Both the position numbers and the translations under genes were made by a program. Below are positions 32,345-41,701 of a stretch of DNA of 64,000 nt, piece by piece. The DNA lies in NCBI RefSeq assembly GCF_002277955.1, contig NZ_CP018477.1:2563206-2627205 (forward strand). The letters run 5' to 3'. The notes under the pieces were generated by a model, which ran no database searches, had not been told where the DNA came from, and worked only from the letters and a program-made list of their open reading frames with translations. Within the stretch, counting starts at the first letter, position 1. Each line of letters begins with the position of its first letter. This stretch comes from Thermogutta terrifontis (lineage in GTDB: Bacteria > Planctomycetota > Planctomycetia > Pirellulales > Thermoguttaceae).

Positions 32345-35014
32345 TTATTGATCTCCAAACTTACGGAAAAACCACGTTTTTACGAAGTGCGTGATGACGG
32401 CATACGACAGCAAGAAAGCTGCAATGAAAGGCCAATAGGTCAATGGTAGGGGCACCATCCCCAGCAAATTGGCCAACGGGGAATACGGCAGCCAAATCCC
32501 AATGGCGGCAACCAATAAGGTTGTCAGGGTGAGATGCATAGAGGCGTGACTTTGAATAAAAGGAACACGCCTCGTCCGAATGATGTGCACGATCAACGTC
32601 TGTGTCAGCAAGGATTCCGCGAACCAGCCGGTTTGGAAGAGCGACTCATAGTCGATGCCACCTCCCGAACCCATCTGGGTAAACCGCCAGCATTCGAACA
32701 CAAACCACATCAGGGCAAACGTTGCGTAGTCGAAGATCGAACTGATAGGACCAATAAAGATCATGAAGCGGCGAACATTGTCGATGTTCCATTTCAGCGG
32801 CCTGGCGATCTGTTCGGGATCGACGCTATCCGACGGGATCCCCGTCTGAGAGATATCATAGAGAAGGTTATTCACAAGCACGTGAATCGGCTTCATAGGA
32901 AGGAAGGGAAAGAGATAACTGGCCCCGACAACGCTGAACATGTTGCCAAAGTTCGAACTTGCTCCCATCCGGATATATTTGATGATATTGGCAAAAATTC
33001 GTCGTCCTTCCATAACGCCTTCTTCGAGGACAAGAAGGCTTTTTTCGAGGAGCACAATATCGGCCGCTTCTTTGGCTACATCCACCGCCGAATCCACTGA
33101 AATCCCCACGTCAGCCGCTCGCATTGCCGGAGCGTCATTAATTCCGTCCCCCAAAAACCCAACGACGTGTCCTCTTTCCCGCAGTTTTTGGACAATCTGC
33201 TCCTTCTGGCCGGGGTTCAGCTTCACGAACACATCGGCCTCTTCCACCAATTGGCTGAACTCCTCATCGGTAAGATCCACCAACTCGGTTCCGCTGACCA
33301 CGCGGCGGACCTCAAGTCCCACGTCGCGACATACTTTTTGCGTCACCAGCGCGTTGTCGCCCGTGAGCACCTTGACAGAGACCCCCACGTCACGAAGCAG
33401 CCGAATCGCCTCCAATGCTGATTCCTTAGGCGGATCATAGAAGGCGATATAGCCGAGGAGGATCAAGTCTGACTCGTCAGCGACAGTAAAGGTCGTTTTT
33501 TCCCGGGGAAATTCCCTGTACGCCACACCAAGCACGCGGAATCCCTCGCGATTGAGCCGCTCAACCTCTTCAAAAAGATCGTCTTTAATGACTGGAATAA
33601 GTGGGTAGACCTCGTCGCCGATTTGATAGTACGAACACTGCTGGTAGATTTCCTCCACAGCCCCTTTGCAAATGAGGACATGGTCCCCCTCATAGTCCAC
33701 GACCACCGACATCCTGCGCCGCTCAAAGTCGAACGGAAGTTCGTCCACCAGGCGACAGTTCCCTTCGACATCGAGCTTCGTCCTTTCCAGGACAGCCCGA
33801 TCGATGAGACTCCGCAACCCTGTTTGGAAATAGCTGTTCAAGTACGCGTAGGTCAGGACATCCTCGCTGGGACGGCCGGTGACGTCCACGTGACGCTCCA
33901 GAACCACCCGGTCCTGGGTCAATGTTCCCGTTTTGTCCGTGCAGAGCACATCCATGGCCCCGAAATTCTGGATCGAGGGAAGGTATTTGACGATCACCTT
34001 CCGTTTCGCCATGCTGAGGGCCCCTTTGGCGAGGTTGACAGTCACGATCATGGGAAGCATTTCCGGCGTGAGGCCGACGGCAATGGATAGACCAAATAGA
34101 AGTGCCTCAACCCAGTTCCCCTTGGTCAAGCCGACGAGAAAGAAAACGATGGCCACCATGATGACCATCATCCGGATCATCAACCAGGTAAAATTGCGAA
34201 CGCCTCGGTCGAAGCTCGTTTCTGTCCGCGTGGCTGCTAGCCGCTGGGACACCGAGCCCAGCATCGTGTGGCCCCCGGTATTCACCACCAGCGCCCGGGC
34301 AGTGCCACTGATCACGTTGCTTCCCAAAAAACACGCGTTGGGCAAATCCCAGGGACTAGAAACCTCCCCGCCACTCACCAGGGCAGTTTTCTCCACGGGC
34401 ATGGACTCCCCGGTGAGAACCGATTGACTGACAAAGAAGTCCTTCGCGCTGAGAAGCCGCACATCCGCTGGAATCATCGCCCCGGCCTGAAGGAGCACCA
34501 CGTCACCGGGAACGATTTCCGAGATTTTGACTTCCGTTTCACGACCGTTGCGCAGCACCACACTTCGCGGTTGGACACGCTTTCCCAGTGCCTCAACCGC
34601 GCGTTGCGATCGCCGGTCGAGGATGAATGAGAGCCCCACGCTGAGGAGCACCATCGCCCCTACCACAATTGTGGACTTCCATTCTCCAACGAGAAACGAC
34701 ACCATGGCGATGATGATGAGCTGAACATTGAGAGGATTGCGCAGCCGATGGAAAAGGTCTGCCCAAACAGAAAGTCGTTTGGCATGGGGAAGCTCATTCG
34801 GGCCATATTCCTCGAGCCGGCTCTCGACTTCTTCGTCAGTCAGGCCATTGGGCGAAGAGTTGAGCCGCCGGAGGGCTTCACCTGGAGTAAGGAGGCAGAT
34901 TTCCAGGAGTCTTTTCTCGTCGGGAGTGAGAGTGACGGTTTTGGACGGTCCCTCACCCGTGCCATTTCGGCGTCGGAACGGAATGATCAAGGAGTGCGAC
35001 AGAGCCCGCATCAT
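32345..35014 (-). CDS. mgtA: Mg2+-importing P-type ATPase (MgtA/MgtB-like)
   Basis: Inner-membrane type P3B ATPase importing Mg2+. The 889-residue protein has an N-terminal actuator/cation-ATPase domain (LTDEEVESRLEEYGPNELPH), LTGESMPVEK of the actuator loop, IAVGLTPEMLPMIVTVNLAK in M4 (the MgtA-type PEMLP), the phosphorylation motif CTDKTGTLT, and the hinge GFLGDGINDAPAMRAADVGI. ATG 35014 is chosen because GGAGGGGGG lies seven bases upstream; a TTG at 35035 also opens the frame. It heads a probable operon with the EIIA-like gene and mnmG. A 12-base-pair hairpin 190 bases upstream may be regulatory. Confidence 0.93.
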   Translation of the reverse strand: MMRALSHSLIIPFRRRNGTGEGPSKTVTLTPDEKRLLEICLLTPGEALRRLNSSPNGLTDEEVESRLEEYGPNELPHAKRLSVWADLFHRLRNPLNVQLIIIAMVSFLVGEWKSTIVVGAMVLLSVGLSFILDRRSQRAVEALGKRVQPRSVVLRNGRETEVKISEIVPGDVVLLQAGAMIPADVRLLSAKDFFVSQSVLTGESMPVEKTALVSGGEVSSPWDLPNACFLGSNVISGTARALVVNTGGHTMLGSVSQRLAATRTETSFDRGVRNFTWLMIRMMVIMVAIVFFLVGLTKGNWVEALLFGLSIAVGLTPEMLPMIVTVNLAKGALSMAKRKVIVKYLPSIQNFGAMDVLCTDKTGTLTQDRVVLERHVDVTGRPSEDVLTYAYLNSYFQTGLRSLIDRAVLERTKLDVEGNCRLVDELPFDFERRRMSVVVDYEGDHVLICKGAVEEIYQQCSYYQIGDEVYPLIPVIKDDLFEEVERLNREGFRVLGVAYREFPREKTTFTVADESDLILLGYIAFYDPPKESALEAIRLLRDVGVSVKVLTGDNALVTQKVCRDVGLEVRRVVSGTELVDLTDEEFSQLVEEADVFVKLNPGQKEQIVQKLRERGHVVGFLGDGINDAPAMRAADVGISVDSAVDVAKEAADIVLLEKSLLVLEEGVMEGRRIFANIIKYIRMGASSNFGNMFSVVGASYLFPFLPMKPIHVLVNNLLYDISQTGIPSDSVDPEQIARPLKWNIDNVRRFMIFIGPISSIFDYATFALMWFVFECWRFTQMGSGGGIDYESLFQTGWFAESLLTQTLIVHIIRTRRVPFIQSHASMHLTLTTLLVAAIGIWLPYSPLANLLGMVPLPLTYWPFIAAFLLSYAVITHFVKTWFFRKFGDQ

Positions 35015-35343
35015 GCGCCCCCCTCCGCGATGCAAAATGGAAAACCAACGAGACAGCCGAAATATACACGGGTCGTGGCGGATCGACCGTCAAAAGAACA
35101 ACGAGCAGAATGTTGCAAAACACTCCCCGTGCCGGGCGGTGAGCAGCTCTTGTATAGCGCTGGAGAGGTGGAGCTCGATCTTCTGGGCAAATAACGCATC
35201 GCACGCCTCCGGTTTCACACGCCGATTCATCCACCGGAGGCGTGGTGTCGATCCATTATGGCAGGGGGTTAAGACCGACCCATAGCCTCCGGAGAGTGCG
35301 GACAATCGTACACTGATGGTCGTCCGGATCGTTGTCCAACATT
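35015..35343. promoter_or_regulatory. mgtA upstream region with a 12-base-pair hairpin
   Basis: No gene is supported. Perfect 12-base arms at 35202-35213 and 35233-35244 (cacgcctccggt and its complement) enclose a 19-base loop. There is no U-run on either side, so it is not a standard terminator. It could be part of an mgtA leader or an end signal for the small gene at 35344-35763. No known Mg2+ riboswitch (ykoK/M-box) is recognised. Confidence 0.45.
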
Positions 35344-35763
35344 TCAGGTTGCATGGCTTGAAGTTCGGTCCCTACCAACAGACTCAAGCGTTCTGCCGTC
35401 CTCGGCCGCTTTCAACAGAACGAACACCCGCTTCGTGCCCGCATCCTTTTCAGTGTAGAACGCGACGAGTGGCTCTTCAAGGACACGCCACGCTCCATTA
35501 TCTCTGCCACAGTCTGCTATCGTGTTCGCCAATTGTTGAAACCACCCTAACGTCGAATCGCGTGGAGTAATCATTCTCACAGGAATAACGAAATGATTTT
35601 TCGCAACAGCGGGGCCACGTGCTCCGGCCAGGCCGTTACCCCGGCACATTCCCCTTCTCACGTTCTCTCCCCATAATTCGAGATGTTCTCGAAAAGTGAC
35701 CGGGACAACGGTTGCGCCTTCGCCCGGTGCATCTATCACCAGAACCCTGGACAGCGGGCTCAT
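35344..35763 (-). CDS. Possible hypothetical protein
   Basis: A 139-residue frame, VLVIDAPGEGATVVPVTFRE near the start and GAWRVLEEPLVAFYTEKDAG near the end. Codon choice and residue mix look protein-like, with no long shadow gene opposite to explain it. There is no good ribosome site before the ATG, no signal peptide and no recognised domain. It could be a pseudogene fragment or a real small cytoplasmic protein. Confidence 0.4.
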   Translation of the reverse strand: MSPLSRVLVIDAPGEGATVVPVTFREHLELWGENVRRGMCRGNGLAGARGPAVAKNHFVIPVRMITPRDSTLGWFQQLANTIADCGRDNGAWRVLEEPLVAFYTEKDAGTKRVFVLLKAAEDGRTLESVGRDRTSSHAT

Positions 35764-35841
35764 CTGTGGTGACGGGCTGTCAAATTGGATATAAAGATAA
35801 GGTGTGCAAGGTTGTTTTGCTCACCTCAGGAGGTCACAGTT

Positions 35842-36750
35842 ATGACGACGGTCCTTGTGGTGGACGACTCGCCGCTCGATCGGAAGCTGGTGGGATCACT
35901 CCTCGAGAAAAAATTCGGCTGGAAGGTAGAATACGCTGCCTCCGGCGCGGAGGCACTTGCCCGAGTAAAACAGAGCCCGCCGGACCTGGTGATTACCGAC
36001 ATCAGCATGCCAGAAATGGATGGACTGGAACTTGTCCGGCACCTTCGCGAAACCTTTCCTGAGGTCCCCGTCATTCTGACCACAGCTTTTGGTACTGACA
36101 TGCTGGCCATTGAAGCTCTGGAACGGGGTGCCGCCAGTTATGTGCCGAAGTCGCAACTCTCCACCAGACTCGCCGAAACGGCAGATTCCGTTCTGCGAAT
36201 TGCCGAACAGAACCGAGAGCGCGAACGGCTCTTCGAATGCCTCGAATTCATCGAATTTGAATACCTGCTGGACAACGAACCGGAATTGATCCAGCCGCTG
36301 GTCTCAGTGGTTCAACAGACCCTGGCTGGGGTGCGGTTCACAGATTTTCCCGGCCGACTGCAAATGGGGATCGCCCTGAAGGAGGCTCTCTTAAACGCTC
36401 TGTTCCATGGCAACCTCCAAATCAGCAAAGAAGAGATTGAAGCGGTGTCGGATCGTCTCCTGGAGGACGATGAATTGAGCCTGGTGGAGAAACGACGCCG
36501 TGAACCTCCATACCGGGACCGAAAAATCCGAGTCCATATCAAAATCACGCGGGAAGAGGCTGTGTTCACCATAACCGACGACGGGCCAGGATTTGACGTG
36601 GAAAAAGTTGTCCGAAAGAAAGACCAGACACCGGAACTGGAGCAGCAGCGGGGCCTCTCCCTGATGCAAACATTCATGGACGAAGTCCGCTTTAATGAGC
36701 GCGGCAATCAGGTGACGCTCGTTAAACGACGTCCAGTAAATTCTCGGTGA
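35842..36750 (+). CDS. Response regulator fused to RsbW-like ATPase (anti-sigma kinase type)
   Basis: A 302-residue cytoplasmic signalling protein. Residues 1-120 are a receiver domain (VLVVDDSPLDR acidic pair, DLVITDISMPEMDG with the phospho-Asp, VILTTAFGT, SYVPKSQL with the conserved Lys). Residues about 160-300 are a GHKL/HATPase_c domain: N-box GIALKEALLNALFHGNL and G1 ITDDGPGFDV, as in the RsbW/SpoIIAB serine kinases, with no His phosphotransfer motif. AGGAGG (35828-35833) lies eight bases before ATG 35842; the frame opens at 35785 without a good site. It could phosphorylate an anti-sigma antagonist. Confidence 0.85.
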   Translation: MTTVLVVDDSPLDRKLVGSLLEKKFGWKVEYAASGAEALARVKQSPPDLVITDISMPEMDGLELVRHLRETFPEVPVILTTAFGTDMLAIEALERGAASYVPKSQLSTRLAETADSVLRIAEQNRERERLFECLEFIEFEYLLDNEPELIQPLVSVVQQTLAGVRFTDFPGRLQMGIALKEALLNALFHGNLQISKEEIEAVSDRLLEDDELSLVEKRRREPPYRDRKIRVHIKITREEAVFTITDDGPGFDVEKVVRKKDQTPELEQQRGLSLMQTFMDEVRFNERGNQVTLVKRRPVNSR

Positions 36751-36832
36751 GTTGCGCGATCAGGGGATAATCTGCACATTCGCTCCTCAACACAAAGGGG
36801 AACTGCGAAAGATTTCTCCACCGGTCCTTGCT

Positions 36833-37489
36833 ATGCAGCGTTTTCTCCGCGTCTTGCTCATCGATCACAAAGATAGCTTCGTCCACAACCTCGCGCGCTA
36901 CTTTCGCAACCTTTCTTGCGAGGCGAGCGTACAGCGGGTTTCGTCACTGCCTGACAGACACACTATCCGCGGAAACTTCGACCTTGTGGTCCTCTCCCCA
37001 GGCCCGTGCGCGCCCCGGAACGCCGGAACCGTGGAGCTTGTGCGTAGCATTGCTGGTGACGTTCCCATTCTCGGCGTGTGTTTGGGACATCAAATCATTG
37101 CCGAGGCCTTTGGCGCACGGATCTCCCAAGCATCCCACCCCGTGCACGGAGAAGCTTCTCTCATGTGGCATGATGGGCAGTGCGAGTTCGCACGGTTCGC
37201 CAGTCCTTTGCTGGTGGGACGGTATCACTCTCTGATCGTTGAGGCCGGGTCGTTGCCCTCGGAGCTTTGCGTTAGCGGATGGCTCGAAGACGGCACGGTT
37301 ATGGCCATCCGGCACACGCGTCTGCCGATTGTGGGATGGCAGTTCCATCCCGAGTCCATCCTGACTCCGGATGGAATGCAACTCCTCGAAGCGTTTATTG
37401 GCTGGATCGAAGAGTGGCCACGGGGACAACTGGGAGTTGTCCAGGCTCAGGGCGTCAATCCGGTTACGACAACAAACCGTAGTTCTTGA
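36833..37489 (+). CDS. Class I glutamine amidotransferase, PabA/TrpG type
   Basis: Glutaminase subunit supplying ammonia to aminodeoxychorismate or anthranilate synthase. The 218-residue product has [17 protein letters not shown] at the start, LVVLSPGP (oxyanion region) near residue 50, the catalytic Cys in [10 protein letters not shown] near residue 80, and the His-Glu pair in [10 protein letters not shown] near residue 173. ATG 36833 is used because it aligns with the family start, although its ribosome site is weak. No trpE/pabB partner is near, so folate versus tryptophan use is undecided. Its last 26 bases overlap dapA on the other strand. Confidence 0.86.
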   Translation: MQRFLRVLLIDHKDSFVHNLARYFRNLSCEASVQRVSSLPDRHTIRGNFDLVVLSPGPCAPRNAGTVELVRSIAGDVPILGVCLGHQIIAEAFGARISQASHPVHGEASLMWHDGQCEFARFASPLLVGRYHSLIVEAGSLPSELCVSGWLEDGTVMAIRHTRLPIVGWQFHPESILTPDGMQLLEAFIGWIEEWPRGQLGVVQAQGVNPVTTTNRSS

Positions 37490-38354
37490 GCGTGGTGCGG
37501 AGTTTGGCCTCCTGCTCGGGCGACAAAGGTGTCAACGGAAGTCGCAACTCACCGGTATCGCGTCCCAAAAGTCGCATCGCAGCCTTAATGGGGATCGGAT
37601 TCGTGGCAAGCCCTAGCATGTCTCGTGCAAGCGGGAAGAGCTTCTTATGCCAGCGAAAGGCCTCCGCGATATTACCCTGTTCGAAAGCCGCGATCATCGC
37701 CTTCATATCGTGGGGAACGATGTTCCCGATCACCGAGATCACCCCGCGCCCGCCCACTGCCATGATCGGAAGAGTCAGGCTGTCGTCCCCGCTGAGCACC
37801 GTTAAATCGGTCTGCGTGGTGATCTGCGAGACCTGATCCAATGAGCCACTCGCCTCTTTCACCATGGCAATATTCGGGAACTCGGCCAAGCGAAGAAACG
37901 TCTCGGGCTCGATGTTCCTACCGGTGCGTCCCGGGATGTTGTAGACGCAGATGGGAATATCCACCGCCTGAGCGAGAAGTTTGAAATGCTGGTAAAGCCC
38001 TTCCTGTGTCGGCCGATTGTAATACGGCGATACAATGAGGACCGCATCCGCGCCCACCTGGGCCGCCCACCGAGTAAGTTCCAGCGCCTCTTCCGTACTA
38101 TTCGAACCAGTGCCCGGCATTACCTTGACTCGGCCCGCCACCGTTTTGACGACGGCCGAGATCACTTCTCGATGTTCGGGATGCGAGAGCGTCGGTGACT
38201 CTCCGGTAGTCCCCACCGGGCAGATACAGGTGACTCCCGCCTGAACCTGGAACTCCACCTGCTCTTCCAGAGCCTTGTAATCCACCTTGCCGTCCCGGAA
38301 AGGTGTAATAATCGCAACAGACAGCCCAGCGAATTGTTCAGCACGCGTCGCCAT
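37464..38354 (-). CDS. dapA: 4-hydroxy-tetrahydrodipicolinate synthase
   Basis: Condenses pyruvate with aspartate semialdehyde at the head of the lysine/diaminopimelate branch. The 296-residue product is a class I aldolase-type barrel: [15 protein letters not shown] near residue 47, [15 protein letters not shown] near residue 108 with the catalytic Tyr, [10 protein letters not shown] near residue 137, and MVKEASG with the Schiff-base Lys near residue 164. It lies 51 bases after pdxJ on the same strand, probably co-transcribed. Its pathway partner dapB is at 5635-6426. Confidence 0.95.
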   Translation of the reverse strand: MATRAEQFAGLSVAIITPFRDGKVDYKALEEQVEFQVQAGVTCICPVGTTGESPTLSHPEHREVISAVVKTVAGRVKVMPGTGSNSTEEALELTRWAAQVGADAVLIVSPYYNRPTQEGLYQHFKLLAQAVDIPICVYNIPGRTGRNIEPETFLRLAEFPNIAMVKEASGSLDQVSQITTQTDLTVLSGDDSLTLPIMAVGGRGVISVIGNIVPHDMKAMIAAFEQGNIAEAFRWHKKLFPLARDMLGLATNPIPIKAAMRLLGRDTGELRLPLTPLSPEQEAKLRTTLKNYGLLS

Positions 38355-38405
38355 GATGAATCCACGCTTCTTGGGTGATAAACGAGAACGTAGCCCAAAA
38401 ACACC

Positions 38406-39158
38406 TTAATGAATGTCGGGCGAAAACATCTCGCGATGGGAGGCTGCCCAAACCATCAATTCTTTCATTTCTCGAACCGCCTGGCACATTCCAACCATGA
38501 CGGCTCTGGCGATAATACTATGGCCGATGTTCAGTTCTTCCATGCCAGGTATGGCTGCAATCGGTTGGACATTACGGTAGGTCAGGCCATGGCCGGCGTG
38601 TAAATGCAATCCCCGCTGCAGGACATCGCGGGAGGCGTCACGCAAAATGATCAGTTCCCGGTGCTGCTCTTCGCCCCGTGCGTTAGCATAACAGCCGGTG
38701 TGCAGCTCCACCGCCTTTGCCCCCGTTTTTTCAGACGCTTCGATCTGGCGTATATCAGGATCGATAAAGAGGCTCACAGAAATTCCCGCGTCCTGAAGCC
38801 GGTGCACCACACTTGTCACGCGATCGAGCTGCCCGGCGACGTCGAGCCCTCCTTCCGTCGTGATTTCCTCTCTTCGCTCCGGCACCAAAGTTGCTTGATC
38901 AGGTTTGACTTGAAGGGCAATTTTGACAATTTCTTCAGAACACGCCATCTCAAGATTCAGCTTGACGGCCGTCGTCTCGCGGAGCAATCGCAAATCCCGC
39001 TCCTGAATGTGACGCCGGTCCTCCCGCAGGTGAATGGTAATACCATCCGCACCCCCGAGTTCGGCCAAGGCCGCCGCCCAAACAGGGTCCGGCTCATAGG
39101 TTCGCCGCGCCTGGCGAAGCGTCGCCACGTGATCAACATTGACGCCGAGATGAATCAT
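38406..39158 (-). CDS. pdxJ: Pyridoxine 5'-phosphate synthase
   Basis: Final step of the DXP-dependent vitamin B6 pathway, condensing deoxyxylulose 5-phosphate with 3-amino-1-hydroxyacetone phosphate. The 250-residue product has [17 protein letters not shown] at the start, [17 protein letters not shown] near residue 44, [16 protein letters not shown] near residue 95, and a terminal [16 protein letters not shown] block. ATG 39158 has GGAG close upstream and matches the family N-terminus; the frame is open to 39227. PLP made here serves the PLP enzymes of the window such as ThrC, a general link only. Confidence 0.95.
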   Translation of the reverse strand: MIHLGVNVDHVATLRQARRTYEPDPVWAAALAELGGADGITIHLREDRRHIQERDLRLLRETTAVKLNLEMACSEEIVKIALQVKPDQATLVPERREEITTEGGLDVAGQLDRVTSVVHRLQDAGISVSLFIDPDIRQIEASEKTGAKAVELHTGCYANARGEEQHRELIILRDASRDVLQRGLHLHAGHGLTYRNVQPIAAIPGMEELNIGHSIIARAVMVGMCQAVREMKELMVWAASHREMFSPDIH

Positions 39159-39412
39159 GTTCTCCAAGCAAAATCCCTTCGCCGGTACCGGAGAATACCC
39201 AGAATTGGCTGGCAGCAATAGAGCCACTCAAGCAAAAACGCGATTATATCGCCGTTCGCCGCAGGTGGAAAGAAACCCTCCCTTCGCTGGATCGGGCAAG
39301 ATTTCAGACGGTCCCTGTAGACACGGCGGAAACCATGCCATACATTGCGTCAATACGTTCGCTTCGCTTCCCCTACCCCTTGATCTGTTGTTTTTCGAGA
39401 GGAGACGCGTCT

Positions 39413-40744
39413 ATGAGGAGGCAACGTTTCGGCTTCGGGTTTGGATTTGGATGGTTGCCCATGGCGGTCGTGGGTCTGTTGTGGTTTGCGCCAACCGGGG
39501 TGAGGGCCAACGACGCCGTTGTACCAGTCCCACGCCCAGATCAGTGGTGGCAGCAACGTCATCAATCGATGAACGAACGCGTGAAACAGGGCAATGTAGA
39601 TCTGATTTTTATTGGTGACTCGATCACACACGGCTGGGAAGGGCAGGGAAAGGAGGTGTGGGAAGCCTATTATGGCCACCGAAATGCTGTGAATCTGGGA
39701 ATCGGCGGGGACCGTACTCAACACGTGCTCTGGCGGTTGGACAACGGCAATATCGACGGAATCAGCCCCAAGCTGGCCGTCATCATGATCGGCACCAACA
39801 ACGCGGCCCCGAATCAGCCGGAAGAAACAGCAGAAGGCGTCAAGGCGATTGTGGAAAAGCTGAGGACAAAGCTCCCGCAGACCAAAATCCTGTTGCTGGC
39901 GATTTTTCCACGAGGCGAAAATCCCCAGGATCCTCTCCGGCAAAAAAATGAGCGCGTCAACGAACTAATCTCCAAACTGGATGATGGGGAACATGTGAAG
40001 TTTGTCAACATTAATTCGGCATTTCTGACCATGGACGGGACTTTGCCCAAAGACATCATGCCCGATTTACTCCACCCCAATGCCAGGGGCTACGCCATTT
40101 GGGCAGCGGCAATCGAACCCTATGTTGCGGAAGTCCTTGGCCCGCTTCCCGCCCCCCAGGGAAAACCCGATGCAGAGGGCTTCGTGCCCCTTTTTGATGG
40201 CAAAACCATCGCGGGCTGGCGAAAGGCCGGTGGCGGGGCCACCTACTGGGTCGAGGACGGGTGCATCGTGGGCAAGGTTGGCCCGGGCCCCAACACGTTT
40301 TTGTGCACGGAAAAAACCTTCCGCAATTTCATTCTCAAGCTGGAAGCGAAATTTGATGAGCCGGGGAACTCGGGCATCCAAATCCGGAGCCACCAGCGGC
40401 CGGATACTGGTCGCGTGTACGGGTATCAGTGTGAAATCGATCCCTCCGATCGGGGATGGTCCGGTGGAATCTATGACGAAGCCCGGCGAGGTTGGCTCTT
40501 CAAACTGGATAAAAACGAAGAAGCCAGAAAGGCTTTCAAGCGTGATGATTGGAACGAATTCGTCATCGAAGCAAACGGTCGTCGTATGCGAACCTGGGTG
40601 AACGGAGTTCCGTGCGCCGATTTTACCGACGAAAGTGATCAGGCCGACCTCGAAGGTTTCATTGCCCTCCAGGTGCACGCGGGCAATAAAGGCCAGATCA
40701 GGTGGCGCAATATCCGGATCAAGGAATTGCCCGATAATCAGTGA
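39413..40744 (+). CDS. Exported SGNH/GDSL hydrolase fused to DUF1080 domain
   Basis: A 443-residue secreted protein. It has a signal peptide (WLPMAVVGLLWFAPTGVRA), an SGNH hydrolase domain at about 35-235 (block I FIGDSITHGWEG with the Ser, IGTNNAAPNQPEE, and DLLHPNARGY with Asp/His), and a DUF1080 (3-keto-disaccharide hydrolase-like lectin fold) domain at about 250-440 (FVPLFDGKTIAGWRKAGG). GAGAGGAG lies before ATG 39413; the longer frame from 39335 has no good site. It probably removes acyl groups from, and binds or cleaves, polysaccharide outside the cell; this is inference. Confidence 0.88.
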   Translation: MRRQRFGFGFGFGWLPMAVVGLLWFAPTGVRANDAVVPVPRPDQWWQQRHQSMNERVKQGNVDLIFIGDSITHGWEGQGKEVWEAYYGHRNAVNLGIGGDRTQHVLWRLDNGNIDGISPKLAVIMIGTNNAAPNQPEETAEGVKAIVEKLRTKLPQTKILLLAIFPRGENPQDPLRQKNERVNELISKLDDGEHVKFVNINSAFLTMDGTLPKDIMPDLLHPNARGYAIWAAAIEPYVAEVLGPLPAPQGKPDAEGFVPLFDGKTIAGWRKAGGGATYWVEDGCIVGKVGPGPNTFLCTEKTFRNFILKLEAKFDEPGNSGIQIRSHQRPDTGRVYGYQCEIDPSDRGWSGGIYDEARRGWLFKLDKNEEARKAFKRDDWNEFVIEANGRRMRTWVNGVPCADFTDESDQADLEGFIALQVHAGNKGQIRWRNIRIKELPDNQ

Positions 40745-40828
40745 ACCGTAATAATCACTGAACGGTACCCGACAAAATACGGTCGGCAGTTCTCAGCCGG
40801 GTCTTCTTTGCGTAATGTGTCAGTCATC

Positions 40829-40864
40829 GAACGGCCGACGAATGGATCGTCGGTCGTTCTTTTT
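40829..40864 (+). terminator. Strong intrinsic terminator between SGNH and MBL genes
   Basis: Arms 40829-40841 and 40847-40859 pair over 13 bases with a single G-T type mismatch, a 5-base loop ATGGA, and are followed by TTTTT (40860-40864). It lies 84 bases after the SGNH-DUF1080 stop and only 17 bases before the next start codon, so it could also attenuate the downstream gene. Confidence 0.82.
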
Positions 40865-40881
40865 GACCGGGGGTTACGGAC

Positions 40882-41634
40882 GTGAAAATTCTCTTCCTCC
40901 AATCTGGTAGTGCGGGCAATTGCCTGTACGTTGAAACAAAGCACGGCGCGGTCCTTTTCGACGCTGGCATCACGGCAAAGCAGGTGGCTCTGCGTCTTGA
41001 GAGCAACGGATATTCGCTTGCTAAGGTCCAGGCAGTTGTGGTGTCGCATGGCCATCGCGATCACATTCACCATAGCGGAGTCTATCACCGACGACTGAAA
41101 CTGCCCGTGTGGGTCCCCCGTGCATGCAAAGATTGGCTTGCGGAAAAAGAGGGATTCTCACCTCAAGCCTATCGCCCCGGAGAAATCCTGACGATAGGGG
41201 ACCTGACCATTGAAACAATCCCCACCCCTCACGATTTTCCCGATTCTGCCGCTTTCATTGTGGACGACGGTCACAATCGGCTCGGCGTTTTCACTGACCT
41301 GGGCCACGCCTTCGCCGGGTTAGAAAAGTATCTCGCCACGGTCGATGCCCTCATCATCGAGAGTAACTATGACCCGGTGATGCTGGCCAACGGGCCCTAC
41401 CCTCCCGACTTGCAGGCGCGAATCCGCGGTCCCGGCGGTCACCTCTCTAACGTTGAGGCCGCAAACTGCGTAAAAAAGTGGAAGCACCAGTACCGCTGGG
41501 TGTGCCTTGCCCATCTTTCACAACACAACAACACGCCCGAGGTCGCGGAAAAAACCTTCCAAAAGGTGGTCGGCCGCGGAACCCCCTACATCGCCGAATA
41601 CTTCACGGTCACAAGGCTCCCGGCGCTGGAATAG
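40882..41634 (+). CDS. MBL-fold metal-dependent hydrolase (YycJ/WalJ-like)
   Basis: Cytoplasmic metallo-beta-lactamase-fold protein resembling the YycJ/WalJ exonuclease-like group. The 250-residue product has KILFLQSGSAGNCLYVET at the start, VVVSHGHRDHIHHSGVY near residue 53 (HxHxDH dinuclear metal site), GVFTDLGH with a further Asp ligand near residue 134, and CLAHLSQHNNTPEVA near residue 212. Translation starts with GTG 40882. It has no signal peptide. The substrate is not clear from sequence. Confidence 0.85.
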   Translation: MKILFLQSGSAGNCLYVETKHGAVLFDAGITAKQVALRLESNGYSLAKVQAVVVSHGHRDHIHHSGVYHRRLKLPVWVPRACKDWLAEKEGFSPQAYRPGEILTIGDLTIETIPTPHDFPDSAAFIVDDGHNRLGVFTDLGHAFAGLEKYLATVDALIIESNYDPVMLANGPYPPDLQARIRGPGGHLSNVEAANCVKKWKHQYRWVCLAHLSQHNNTPEVAEKTFQKVVGRGTPYIAEYFTVTRLPALE

Positions 41635-41701
41635 CGGGTAGTCGTTCAGATCCCCCTTTACCTCCAGTGCGGATCGCACGCGGTTCTCAATTGAGCGCGT
41701 T

